From Porphyra umbilicalis (Eukaryota > Rhodophyta > Bangiophyceae > Bangiales > Bangiaceae): DNA of 64,000 nt. The stretch covers positions 28,880-92,879 of the forward strand of contig KV919069.1 of assembly GCA_002049455.2 (NCBI GenBank). Reading direction: 5' to 3'. The position numbers were made by a program, and so were the translations under genes. Below are positions 18,944-30,110 of this stretch, piece after piece (positions within the stretch are counted from its first letter, which is position 1; each line of letters starts with the position of its first letter). The notes beneath the pieces are model-generated. The model was not told the origin of the DNA and made no database searches. It saw nothing but the letters and a program-made list of their open reading frames with translations.

Positions 18944-21465
18944 CGGGTGGGGTTATCCCACCCGCCCGGGAGACGCGCGGAGTCGACCGGAGATGTAAGT
19001 CATCTCGTAGGGCCGGAAGAAACCGGCCTAGTCGAGTAGTGGGGGCCTCCCAAGGGAGACCCCCAAAGGGAACGCCTTGCGCGTTCATGCCCTCCTCTAG
19101 TTACCAACTAGCCGTCCGGTTATTCCTGACGGCAGGATTTGATCTCACTACCCGGGCTACATTGGATACGGGTAGTTGCCCAACGCTAATAGACCGGCGG
19201 CTATTGCCGGTCGACACCCCGCTACAACCGCTGGGTGATCTCGCGAAGATGTTCCATGATGTCAATGGGGGCTGGCTCCCCATTGTTGGAGCTGTATGTC
19301 TTGGTGTGACCCTTGGGGGTCAGACCTCCTACATCTCCTTCGGAGTCGTGAACAATATGAGTGTCCCAGCTATTTTGGGCACCTCCTTTATTGACGTTGC
19401 GACAAAAAACATTGCAACACAGGAGCAACATGTGGAACTCCTAGACGGCACCAAGGTGCCGATCAAAAGGAGGGGAGCCCCTAGGGGACGCCCCGATCCC
19501 TCCATTTCGGCGGTCTGTGCTTGCCCCGAGGGGCTAACGGCTCAACTGAAGCCGGCCCGGAAGACCTGGGTTCAACCCGGGACGATAGCCCATGTTCCCG
19601 TAAGAAGTACATACACGGGGCATGGCCTCGTGCGAGGGCGACCGCCTTTGTACCACAAGCATGGTCTACAGGTCGCCCAAGGCCCGGCCATAATGATGGC
19701 AGACGAGCCCATAACCATCCAGGTGATGCACCTGGGTGTTACGCCGTTGCGGCTAACCACCGATATGACCATCGGGTACATCGACGCCCACGAGGGGCCG
19801 ACGTACGAGGTCTCGGAAAGCGAGCTCAAGGAGCTCGCTACACCCCCTAAGGGGGTAGAGGGTTCACCTCTGCCGAAGGTGGATGTTTCTTCGGTGCCGG
19901 CGGAGTGGTCGGGGCCCGTAAAGGCCCTCCTCCACAAGCATTCCTCCCTTGGGGAGGGAAAGCTCGGCTTAATTCGAGGGGTGGAACACCGAATTCGACT
20001 GAAGCCTGGGGCTGTCCCCGTGAGACAACACCCGTACAAGGCCGGGCCAATGGCCCGGGAGAGAGAAAAGGGTGAAGTCGAGCGTATGCGCTCGATGGAC
20101 GTCATTGAGCCCGCAAGTGGGGAATGGGCTAGCCCCGTAGTGATGGTACCGAAGCCTGATGGTTCGGTACGCTTCTGTATCGATTACAGAAAGCTCAACT
20201 TGATGACTATCAAGGATGCGTATCCCATCCCACGGATGGATGAATGCATCGACTCCCTAGGGGACGCCAGGGTGTTCTCCACCCTAGATTGTAATGCGGG
20301 TTACTGGCAAATACCAGTAGCCGAGGAGGACAAGCATCTCACGGCTTTCACGTGCCACTCGGGCGCGTGGCAGTGCGTGCGCCTTCCCTTTGGGTTGTGC
20401 AACGCCCCTGGGACTTTCCAACGCGCCATGGATATGATCCTGGCCGGCGTGAAGTGGCAGATATGTTTGGTGTATCTGGATGATGTGATTGTTTTCTCGG
20501 GTTCCCCCGAGGAACACTTACAGCACCTTGATGAGGTGCTGACCCTGCTCGGGAAGGCAGGGGTCACCTTGAAGGCGTCTAAGTGCCACTTCTTCCAGGA
20601 GGAAGTGGAATACCTTGGTGATGTGATCCGACCAGGACGGGTACATGTCCTGGAGAAAAACCTCCGGGCGCTTCGGGGTCTCCGTTATCCGGAAACCCAA
20701 ACCCAGATGAAGAGCTTTCTGGGTATGTGCGGCGTATACCGCCGCTTCGTAGCAGACTTCGCTAAGATAGCGAAGCCACTAACGGCGCTTACAAGCACCA
20801 AGCTTCCTAAGAAGCTTCCTCCACCCTCAGGGAAGGAGACGGACGCCTTTGAGATACTCCGAGGACGTCTATTAGACGCCCCTATCCTAGCCCTGCCCAA
20901 GAGGCACGGGCATTATATCGTCGATGTCGACGCCAGCTATGAACAGCTGGGTTGTTGCCTACAGCAACAACAGTCCGACGGGGAATACCACCCCATCGGC
21001 TACTATAGCCGTGCTCTTCTCCCTGCGGAGAAGAACTATTTCGCCACGGAGATCGAGGCGCTAGGCGTCGTCTGGGCTGTGACCTATTTACGGTCCTACC
21101 TAGAAGGTGCGGAATTTGTGGTGCGGTGCGATCACCGTGCCCTATTATCGGTTCTCACTAGTATGAGTCCGAATGCTCGGATTAACCGATGGCGACTCCG
21201 ATTATCGGAGTACAATTATGAAATACGGCATAAACCGGGAAAGGATCACAAGGTGGCAGACGTGCTATCGCGTCTCCCTACAGAGGGTTTGGACACCTCG
21301 CCCCTGGACGAGGACATCCCCGTCCTAGCTGTCGAGACCCGGGCCAGTGACGTCTTACAAGAACATGGGTTGCCGCCTACGGCATCCCCGACACTGTCCT
21401 TACGGACAACGGACCGCAGTTTGCCTCGGTATATTACCAGGGCATCCTGGGTTTGCTCGGTATAG
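18944..21465 (+). pseudogene. pol: E2 Pol, front part: protease, RT, RNase H
   Basis: The frame is open from before 18,860, with the first internal ATG at 19087. Protease: ATLDTGSCPTL (about 19150). RT: FCIDYRKLN (20170s) and VYLDDVIVFS (catalytic YLDD, about 20475). RNase H: IVDVDASYEQLG to KVADVLSRL (about 20915-21280). The frame then runs into out-of-phase sequence and stops at 21463-21465. The expected zinc-binding region and first catalytic Asp of integrase (about 250 residues by comparison with E1) are missing between about 21345 and 21372. The front half is intact and could make PR-RT-RNase H. Confidence 0.92.
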
Positions 21466-22406
21466 CCTCGAACTATACCTCGCCTTATCACCCGCAGACG
21501 AACGGGCAGGTGGAGCGGTATAACCGCACCCTCGCTCGACAGCTCCGCTGCTATGTGGCAGAGCACCAAGCCGAGTGGGACAGCCATCTGTCCCTCTTGA
21601 CAACTGCGTACAATACGCAGGTCCATTCTAGCACTGGGGAAATCCCCTTTGCTTTCGTGAGCCCGAGGCGGCTCCAACTGATTGGGATTGAGAGGATGCC
21701 TCGGCTAAGACAGGCCGAGGAACGACCCGTCGACGCCAGCTCGGCGGCGGAACAATATGTTGAGGACCTGAAGGCCCTCATTCCCAAGGTCCGGGAGCAC
21801 CTGGGGAAAGCCCAGGTAGCGTACAAGCGCGCCTTCGATGCGCGCGCTCGAGAGAAGAATAACCAGCTAAAAGCTGGGGACTGGGTCTATCTGGATGCCC
21901 ACTCCCGCTCGCCAAAGAAGCTTGGGTTCAAGACCCAGGGGCCTTATATGGTACTACAGACCGATGGGTACCGATTCCTGATAGAGAGCCCCAGGGGCAT
22001 CAGGACGGTGAGCAGTAACCATGTCACTGGAGCTCCCACGCCCCCGGCGAGGGATGCCAAGTGGACCCGTGCCCTGAAGGCACAAGCCCTCTTTAAGGAG
22101 GGGACCCACCTTAAGGATGGTCCCGAATACGTGTTTGAAAATTTTATCAAACATGGTTGGAATGATGACGGGCAATTGAAGCTCTTAGTCAAATGGTTTG
22201 GGTTTCCCGAAGGGGAAGCCACGTGGCAATTTGCCTCTTCTCTTCCGAGAGAAGCCCTCCGGAAATACTGTCTCCGGAAGAAAATTAAACTCCCCGCCTT
22301 GACGCGGGAAGGGGTATACTTCTCTGACCAAGTCAAGAAAAGGGTACAAGACCTGCGAGTCGCTCGGGCGGCCGTAAAAACAGAGGTCACAAAGAAGAGG
22401 GGCTAA
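21363..22406 (+). pseudogene. E2 integrase C-terminal half and chromodomain (detached)
   Basis: In a phase different from the front of pol, the sequence resumes inside the integrase core: VLTDNGPQFAS (second Asp), then NGQVERYNR (Glu), a C-terminal DNA-binding region and a chromodomain-like segment (PEYVFENFIKHG...LLVKWFGFPEGEATWQFASSLP). Stop TAA at 22404-22406. The first catalytic Asp is absent. Together with the phase change this shows an internal deletion, not an intron. Confidence 0.9.
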
Positions 22407-22536
22407 GCCCCTTTATTCCCTACGGGGCCCTCTCGCACTCTCCCCCACAGTGCGGCACCTCCCTTTAAAGAGGGCGGTGAAGGGTAAGACAACCAAAGAC
22501 CGAGGGACAGGGGTGCCAAGCACCCCTGGTGACAAG

Positions 22537-24540
22537 TCACCAACCCTCGGAGCGAGAACCAAGGTCAGGGTTATAGCCCTGACCGGGATCATCATCGCGC
22601 GAGTAATACCCCGGCCCCGAGAAGGTCGGGGGTGTCGCCGAGGGACCAGTCGCCGTCCCATAAGGGACAGGAATAGCGACACCAGAGCTCGCCCCATAAG
22701 GGGAGGGGGTGGCCGATCCCGAGCCCGCCCCATAATGGGACGGGGTAGCCGATCCCGAGCCCGCCCCATAAGGGGGCTGGGCTACCGAACCCAAGGTCGC
22801 CCCATAAGGGGACGGAACAGAAGAGCCAGGCCCCAACCCGTAGTGGGGTGGGGAAGGGGACGGCGGACGCTGTAGCGTCGCCGACGAAATACCACCCCCG
22901 GCCGGAACCGGGGGTGACGCCATGTTGCGAATAGCCCATCCCGCCAAGACGGTATTGGTCTCGGCCACGGCCGCGCCATACTCCTCCGCCAAGAGGCGGC
23001 GGATTGAGTCGACTGTACTCAAGGAGTACAGCACGTCCGCTTCTCGGTCACCCATAGGGCGTGACACAATAACGGCCATCTCGTTGCGAAGCCGCACCAA
23101 GGTGCGGCTTAGGGCCATCATCAAGGTGTGATCCACCCCGTTGGTAAGGATCGGGGGAAGCTCCCCTAGGGAGCGGGACAAGCCCTCCCACACCGCGCGC
23201 CGCACAGGCCGCGGGGTCCCCAATTGGGCGGCCCCGTCCCACGAGAACAAGGGAAGGGCCGCCAACGGCGGACCCGAACGTCCCCCAATAAGGGGGACCG
23301 ACCCTCCTCCGGGGTAGGCACGGCGCGATCGGCCAAAGCGTACACCCCCACGGGGGGTGTAAGGACGAGAGACCGCCCCCCCAAGGGGCGAGGCCGGATA
23401 CGGCACCCCCGCGAAGCTCGCGGGGGGCGACGCCGGCTGTGCCGCCTGGGGAGCCAAAAGGGCCGCCGGACCGTAACGGTTCGGCCCGGCTGTGGCCAGG
23501 TCCCTATCAAGGGGACGAAGACGCAGTTCGTGAGTGACATCCCTCCCATAAGGGAGGGTGGAGTCACCAAGGCCCTCCATGAGGACCAAGGCTCCGTCAT
23601 CGTCAAGTACCTTGGCACACCGGAAGACCCCTCGGGGGCTCCCATCATACAGGAGCCACGACTCCTTCCCATGCTCCTCCACAAGGCGGAGGAGCTCTAA
23701 CCCGGCCTCCAAGAGGGGCCGAGCGGACGGATCGGCCGAGCACAGTCGCTCTGCCGTGAGCTCAACAAAAGCCGTCCGCAGGACCAGGGGAAGACGCCAC
23801 AGATGGCCATGATGGCGGATGCTGCCGACGAAGACGTCGGCCACCTCGGCGGCCCAAAGGGTCGCCAACATAATATGGTAGGGTCCCCCGAGGACCTCTC
23901 CCATCAGCTTGCTGCCACGCAGCGCCACCATCTGTGGCATCCGCGCGGCCATACCGCGCGGCACCTCGACCGACGCCCACCAAAGGGGGGCGATCGGATA
24001 CAGGGCCTTGCGCCGAGATACCGGAACTTCTCGGACCTCCCGCTGCTCATGGAGCACCAGGACGCCCAGGGTAGTCCGAATCGTCCACTCCCCCAGGGCG
24101 CCGGGTACAAAGTACCCGCGGTCCTCCTCCCCCAACTTGGGGGGGGTGCCAGGGTAGTAGTCCCACGAGAAGTAGGGCTTATCGCCTACCTCCGGGGGGA
24201 GGTCACGCTCCGCCAAATGGCGAAGCACCTGACACACCCGCCAGTCCTCCTGGCGGCGGAGAAAGGGGAAGTCCGTTGCCGTCCCCTCGGGAACGGCGTA
24301 CAACGGGCCATAGTTGGCCCGGATGGTCGTCCATAGACGGACCATGCGGCGGCCCTCAAGGACCGCATACCGCTGTTCCACCAGGGACCCCCCGAGGTCC
24401 CAGGGGAACCGGCGAAAAGAGTCGTCGACGACGGCGGGAGGCGGCCAAGAAGCCGACAGGAGGGAGGCCAGGGTGCCGTCAATCTCCTCCTCCTCGCCGA
24501 GGACGTCACCAGGGGCACCGCCCCGACTGTCGACCGCCAT
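22537..24540 (-). CDS. E2 antisense extra gene (aORF2), intact 667-codon frame
   Basis: A complete minus-strand frame between pol and the 3' LTR, from ATG 24540..24538 in an ideal context (GCCGCCATGG) to the stop at 22537. An in-frame ATG 12 codons upstream (24576) is an alternative, and the frame is open into the 3' LTR. Residues ~10-30 are acidic (GEEEEIDG). Residues ~45-400 look like a folded domain rich in Trp, Leu and Arg. A Gly/Pro/Ala linker follows, then a helical segment (~500-585), and a low-complexity tail of YGAxxGSxxPSP repeats. No catalytic motif, signal peptide or membrane segment is visible. It shares its start (AAMAVD...IDG) and spaced motifs with aORF1 of E1 but little continuous identity. 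Antisense extra frames between pol and the 3' LTR are known in some plant Ty3/gypsy elements (Tat lineage); I cannot say whether this is related. Its length and lack of stops, while neighbouring gag/pol have decayed, argue that it is real coding sequence. Confidence 0.72.
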   Translation of the reverse strand: MAVDSRGGAPGDVLGEEEEIDGTLASLLSASWPPPAVVDDSFRRFPWDLGGSLVEQRYAVLEGRRMVRLWTTIRANYGPLYAVPEGTATDFPFLRRQEDWRVCQVLRHLAERDLPPEVGDKPYFSWDYYPGTPPKLGEEDRGYFVPGALGEWTIRTTLGVLVLHEQREVREVPVSRRKALYPIAPLWWASVEVPRGMAARMPQMVALRGSKLMGEVLGGPYHIMLATLWAAEVADVFVGSIRHHGHLWRLPLVLRTAFVELTAERLCSADPSARPLLEAGLELLRLVEEHGKESWLLYDGSPRGVFRCAKVLDDDGALVLMEGLGDSTLPYGRDVTHELRLRPLDRDLATAGPNRYGPAALLAPQAAQPASPPASFAGVPYPASPLGGAVSRPYTPRGGVRFGRSRRAYPGGGSVPLIGGRSGPPLAALPLFSWDGAAQLGTPRPVRRAVWEGLSRSLGELPPILTNGVDHTLMMALSRTLVRLRNEMAVIVSRPMGDREADVLYSLSTVDSIRRLLAEEYGAAVAETNTVLAGWAIRNMASPPVPAGGGISSATLQRPPSPSPPHYGLGPGSSVPSPYGATLGSVAQPPYGAGSGSATPSHYGAGSGSATPSPYGASSGVAIPVPYGTATGPSATPPTFSGPGYYSRDDDPGQGYNPDLGSRSEGW

Positions 24541-24946
24541 GGCGGCCGCACCGTGGGCCGCATCGGCCGACGCCATCGGACCCCGCGAGACGGGGCCCCC
24601 AAGAAGTCCGAAGAGCCCCACCCGTGGGCGGGGCACGAGGTCGGCGAAGAGGGGGAAGAACCCCGGACACGCGCTCTCGGCGCTGTCCCACCTCGTGACG
24701 ACGAGGGTGCCCGCGGGACACCCGAGTAGTCCGGTCCCCCCAACGAGGGGGACCGTTTTGTATGCCCTGGGGGGGCTCACCGAGGCCCTCGTGGGGCCCG
24801 AGTCCGGGGCGGCCCGCCAGGATGTCCCACAGAGGGGCCCTGGAGAGGCAAGGCCGAACGAACCGCCGGGGGCTCCCCCTGGCCAGTGTGTGGGCTGTTG
24901 GACACAGCCCCGGGTCTGCGAGACGCAGGCCCTAAGGTGGGGAATA

Positions 24947-25715
24947 TGTGGGGGAAACCCCCTCTCCCCTGATGACGCGATCCCCCCGGTATGAGCCGGG
25001 GGAGGGGTCGCGAGCACACACGCAATGCCCCTAGAGGGAACGGTGTGCGGCGCCCCTTCGGGGCGCCTGCCAGGTGGCGCTCAGGGCCACCCCCGATTCT
25101 GACATCCCCCTTGCCCGAAGGCAGGGGGGGGACAGGGCCTGACGCGAACGAGGGGCCACGCGACCCCTCGATCCTGGCACCCTAGAGGGGCCTGGAAGCT
25201 TGTGGAAGCTCCTCTGGCTGGGGAGAAGCCCGGGACCGAGATTGGATCTCGGCGACTGTCGATATCCCACGAGGACTTCGATCGGAGAGTTGAAAATCTG
25301 GGGATAAGTCCCTAGTGATGTATTGGGCAATTTCAGTCCAAGCTGGCTTAAATCCAGGGACCATATCTCTCTTCCAGTGGAAGGGGGTGCCTTGATCCGT
25401 GGCAGGGGCCACCAGGACCCCTCATCAGGGACCGTGGCCCGTCGGGCCCCGGCCCCCCTACCACCGTCTTTTCCTGGGTCGGGATTGTGCACGTCCTGCG
25501 TCTTGTTTCTGAGGGTATATGAGTGTATGCTTTGGGGTCATCGTGCGTACTCGAATAAATCAGCGTTGCGTTCGCGTTAGTTCCGGCGTTCTGGTGCGCT
25601 CCGCGCCCTGTGATCCAGGCGTTTGTGTTCTTTCTCCTTCGTGTCGCTCCGCATCCTGTGCTGGGTTTTCTGACGGGGCCGTGCCCCGTCGGCTTTGTGG
25701 GCAGAAACCACTACA
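24947..25715 (+). repeat. 3' LTR of E2
   Basis: 769 bp matching 15979..16747 with about nine substitutions by eye. It is preceded by AAGGTGGGGAATA, a plausible polypurine tract. Confidence 0.96.
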
Positions 25716-25720
25716 GCGAT
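25716..25720. repeat. Right target-site duplication of E2 (GCGAT)
   Basis: Matches 15974-15978. Confidence 0.95.
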
Positions 25721-27114
25721 GTGTCAGTTGTGACGTCCCCCCCCCACCTGCGTCGCATCGTTTGCTGCTCGCCCCCTTTCCATGGTTCTGGGCGCTTCCC
25801 CTCCCTGGAGGCGCTGTACAAGACCGTGCCGCATTCAGCGACAGCATGTTTACTCTGCCACTGCGTCGTACCAAAGTGTGGATCCAAGTGTGTGTCAATC
25901 GAACACAAGCCAGAGCTGGACACACCCGATGTCACAGGAGAAAACAACCGAGGAGTAGATGCATGTAATGGAAAAGGAGCGTGGAACAATAGAAGAACTA
26001 AAGCCACAGCCAGGAGGCGACCGGCAGCAAGCGAGGATGAAGTGAACAGGAGTGGCGAGGGGTGCAGTGCGGCAGGGGACGCGGATGCCGGATGAAAGTG
26101 ACAGTAGCTTAAGCAAGGTGTAGCGGGAAGGGGAGGGGGGGGTGTCAGAGTCGTGGGCGCCACAGAGGGGGAGACGACCGTGGGGTGAGATAGCAGAGCA
26201 CGCCGTCGGCTACGAGAGTATGCAGGTGGTGCCTCGCAGCATCCAAGCGGCTTCCGTGCGGCACACGCGGCACCAGCGCTGCGCAGCGGGCCCAAAACCG
26301 TCGTCAAGAGCACGTCTGCTTTTGCGTGTTTTGGGACTAACAGATTATCTGCAAACCGCCCTGGGGCTCTGTCAAGGCTGGTTTTTTCCAGAAAGGGAGC
26401 CAAAATCATCTGTTCGCCGGGATAGATGCATCTCCACTCGTAAAAAGAGAGACACAGCATAAGACGTATACACTTCACCCTTCCAAAAAGACAGAGAGGC
26501 GGAGAAGCATCTATGGCCCTGCTAGCAGGCGCAATGTGTGGAGTGAGGAACGATTCCTGTTCTCGCGAACACAAATATGCGAGGACCTCGCATGGGATGG
26601 CCTCTGAGAGCCTGTCAAGGGGGGTCGATCTGTTTTTTGCACAGGAATTCTGTTTCTTCAAACAGGAACACGGGCCTCCAAGAGGCTCAAAACAGGCAAA
26701 ATCAGACGTGCTTTTGACGACGGTTCTGGGCCCGCTGCGCTGTGCACCTCGTTGATGGATCCACCGCGAGCCCGTATTTCCCACGCATTCCGCGTAAAGG
26801 CTCGTTGAAAATGGGTGTTTCCTCGCACGCTAAGAGTGTTTGCTCGTATCCCGTCCAAAAAGCTCGTTCAGGCGTGTTTTCGACATGAATAGGACGTCAT
26901 TAAGAGCGTTATGAAGTCCATTCAAGTGCTTGCAAGTGCGACTTGATGCGCTAAACGGCTGCTTTGTTCAATACAACAGCAGAGCCGATTACGACAACAG
27001 CAGAGCCGATTACGAAAAGAAATACGCGAAAGGACACCCTGCTCCCCGCACCCGTCGCATCAATTCTTCTGTCTGTTCTCGTGGAAGCAGCCACTGCGAG
27101 AGCTGGCGGTTACC
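25721..27114. other. Gene-poor region with dispersed repeats
   Basis: No convincing gene: the longest minus-strand frame (25711..26784) starts inside the E2 LTR and crosses repeat arms. It contains an inverted repeat (separate entry) and a duplicated ~19-bp unit at 26980-27016 (CAGCAGAGCCGATTACGA twice). Confidence 0.5.
26272..26745. repeat. Inverted repeat pair (~58-bp arms) of a dispersed element
   Basis: 26272..26332 (GCGCAGCGGGCCCAAAACCG..., GAGCACGTCTGCTTTTGC) and 26686..26745 on the opposite strand are about 85% identical by eye. Sequence flanking the right arm (GGTGGATCCATCAACGAGG on the minus strand) recurs at about 28310-28330 as GGTGGATCCAGCAACGAGG, so this belongs to a dispersed family. 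Confidence 0.6.
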
Positions 27115-27174
27115 GTGCGCGGCGGGCTGACGGCGGGGGCAGCCCAGCGGCGCTTGTCGAAAGATTATAGCAAG

Positions 27175-27410
27175 GGAGCCCCGCGGTGGTGGCGGCGGGC
27201 AGGGAGACGGCGGGGTCAGCCCCGTGGTGGTGCTAGTAGGCTGTACACGGCGGGAAGAGCCCCGCGGTGTTGGCGGTGGGCAGGGAGACAGCGGGTTCAG
27301 CCCCGTGGTGGTGCTAGTAGGCCGTACACGGCGGAAGGAGCCCGGAGCTGGTGGCGGGGGGCAGGGTGACGGCGGGGGCAGCCCCGCGGTGGTGCTGGGC
27401 AGGGTTACGA
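27175..27410. repeat. 81-bp tandem repeat, about three copies
   Basis: The unit runs AGCCCCGCGGTGGTGGCGG...GGTGCTAGTAGGC.GTACACGGCGGAA. The period is a multiple of three, so the frame stays open through it, but I see no wider gene. Confidence 0.75.
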
Positions 27411-27420
27411 CGGTAGCTAG

Positions 27421-30110
27421 GTAGGGCCCTTGGGCGTTAAGGTGAAGAGTCCCACCCGCGTATCTCGCCGCTTTCCGACGACGCCAAGTTGGGCGGACTG
27501 TCACGGCGACGTTGGCGGTGGTAGCAGAGGGCGACGGGGGTGGTGAGATATATGAGGGGGGCGAAGGGCGGGGGACAAGCGTCAAGGGCGGTAGCGGGGC
27601 GGCGGCGGGGGTACTGCGGCCGCGCGGGAGGTGGCCGCCAGTGTCGAGGGCGGCCGCGGAGGAGGCGGCGATGCGGTGGGCAGGCACAGAGCGGGTAACC
27701 AGCGCTAAGTTGACGGACCCGCTGAGTGATGCGGATCGTGTCGCATCCCCCCGGGATGGCTCGCGTCCGCGAGCCGCTTTTCCACACGAGATGCACAGTT
27801 CTTTGGCACTCCTCGAAGAACTTGGTGGAATGGGCAATCGCAGTACCGCAACCATTCTCCATCGCTGTTCACTGAAGGTCAGATGTCAATCAGGTGGATG
27901 GAAATAGTTATCGTCAACTCGAGCGCACGGAGATGATAAGTTCAAAAACCGGCACTTGCGCAGCACCTCGATGCCCCGTATGCGACTTGATACGCACGCC
28001 TCGAGAACGGTCTCCTAGTGCAGCGTGCAGAATTCTCGTAACCACCTGGTTGGGAAGGAGGGAGAGCTCGTACGCACTTGTTGAGCATACGCATGCGTTG
28101 GCATCCGGGCATTCACACCATGGTGCTCTACACCACAGGAGGCATTCTCAGAGACGCTTCTGATGCTTCCAAAAAGTTGGTGTGAAAGGCCCGGATGTGA
28201 ATGCATACATATTTTAACGAGTTTTTGACAAGAAAAACGCTTCACAGAGGTCGTTACGAGGGGTCGTGCAAGAATCGTGCGAGCAATTCGAGTGAAAAAC
28301 GAGCTCGTGGTGGATCCAGCAACGAGGTGCACTGCGCAGGTCGACCCAATCTTGAGTCGAGCGCCCAAGGGCGCGCATTCTGCAATGTTGGTGAGGCGCG
28401 GTTAAATTTGCGCGCTCTTTTTCATCCAATGAGTGATCAGAATCTGTGCCGACACCCGCGACCCAGCCAGTACTCTCACAGATTGGATGCCATGGTCTCG
28501 CGATGCTGACAAAGGGCCACTTTCCACTGCTGGTCGAATTGCAGGGAACCACTCTCGTCACAAGCGCCACCATCCGATGCTTCTCCGCAGGAACTCCGTG
28601 ACCTCCATTCCGGCCTCATTGCCCCTTGTTTTGCCTCCCCCCCACCCCCGCCCCCCCACTTCCACCGCCCCGGACACACTCTTCTTATCATGTTGGCTCT
28701 ATCTTCCACGTTGTTGGTAACAGTTACCAGTTTTCTAGCTGGGTCGCATGCTCACCCGATTTTTACTTCCGCACACCGCTCCCGCACTCTGTGTGTCTCT
28801 CTGGTTCTCCTCCTACCCCCCCCCCCCCCCCTTTACTCCCATCCGGTCGTGTTTCAATCGTTTTGGGTCGACTCCCCCCCCTTGCTTCGTGTCCACCCTT
28901 CTCCTCTTTCGCCGGCTGTTCGTCTCGTATGCTCCACAGTGACAATCAGAATAGGATCATTGTACAGACTATTCGTCGACTTGATAAGCAAAGAACAGCC
29001 AAGGCAGTACGAGCAAACCATATCTGGAAACGGTGAGAGGGGGGAGGGCAGGGAGGGGCACGGGCGTTGACGACAGCGTCATGCTCAAAACCGTGTGTCA
29101 TCAACTGACAAAGAAGCCGTTTACAAAAGCTGTGTCCGGTACTCTGTTCGGAAGTGCGACGCCCATGTACTCCAGCGACCAATTTGTTTGTGGACCAGTA
29201 GCCCCCATTTCTCGTCACTTGGTCACCGGATCGATGGCACAACTGCTGGGCGGTTTCCATTGGCTGGCGGCGAATGCCCGTCATCGACATTCGCACCCTT
29301 GTTTACTCCATCGTCGGAAACCCGGTGCCGCCTGACGAAACCCAAACGGCACAGGACGAACCCGAACGGCACGAAGTCGTTCGACTTTTGTTCGGGTGCT
29401 CGTCCGGCGAACGAACGCCGGATGTTGCCCGGTTTTCGTCCGACAGAGTGACAATCCGCCCACAGCGACCTGTCAGAGAGGTGCTTGTCCAGGCCTCTGT
29501 GAGAGGCATACACACAGCCAGCACGGCTCGAAGTTGATTTCCATGACAGTCCTGGATCTTGACAACAACAAACATGGCCAATCAGAGTCCCTCTGGCGGC
29601 AAGGTCACCAAGTTTATGAGACAAGTCAAGCCTCGAGTGCTGGTGCAACTCCAAGTCCGAATGAGAAGGCGGTCCTGGAGCATCATGAGAGCGTCCTGCA
29701 ATCGACCGCAGACAAGTTATTGTATTGATGAAGACGTTAGGGGTTTGATTTTTCAAACATGGGCGCACCCAACCGTGCCTGTCGTACGGTTTTGCCGGGG
29801 CAAGGAGAGGTGTGCCGGTCTGGAGTGGAAGCTACAGGAGAGGGGCGAGCTCTACGAGAGCAACCGACACATCTTACCGACAGGGCAGTCCTTGCCTTGG
29901 CTGACTCTTCCACGTCCGCCATCCTCCCCTGGTCGACACTCACGCACTCTGGTTGCCATGCTGTCGAAAGAGCCTTCCTCCATCTGGGGCGGCAGCAGCG
30001 GACAAGAGATGGAGGTTACTGTGGAGGCGCAAGTTTTACGACGCGGGGGAGCGGCAATGGCTGCGGACGTCAACAGCGGTGGACGTTGAGGAGGACAGCG
30101 GCGTCGGTGG
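27421..30110. other. Gene-poor stretch
   Basis: Only short frames. It contains pyrimidine tracts (28630-28680, 28800-28835) and a 21-bp segment at 29309-29329 that recurs inverted at 33774-33794. No RNA gene seen. Confidence 0.4.

Larger units (their letters stand above)
15979..25715 (+). mobile_element. Ty3/gypsy chromodomain LTR retrotransposon E2
   Basis: A 9737-bp element with 769-bp LTRs (TGTGGGGG...ACTACA) differing at about nine positions by eye (about 99% identical), flanked by a perfect GCGAT duplication. It is therefore younger than E1. Internal order is PBS, gag with CCHC knuckle, pol, antisense frame, 3' LTR. Pol has lost the front half of integrase through an internal deletion near 21,360, and gag changes frame at a C-run, so the copy is not autonomous as sequenced. 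Confidence 0.96.

Noticed and set aside
21360..21465. Intron in E2 pol joining the two halves
   Set aside because: The missing integrase segment is absent from the DNA, so no splice could restore it; it is a deletion.
24577..25017. N-terminal extension of the E2 antisense frame into the 3' LTR
   Set aside because: The frame is open, but the sequence is LTR and the downstream ATG at 24540 has an ideal context shared with E1.
25711..26784. 357-codon minus-strand frame
   Set aside because: Starts in repeat sequence, crosses an inverted-repeat arm and ends in the E2 LTR; composition is not protein-like.
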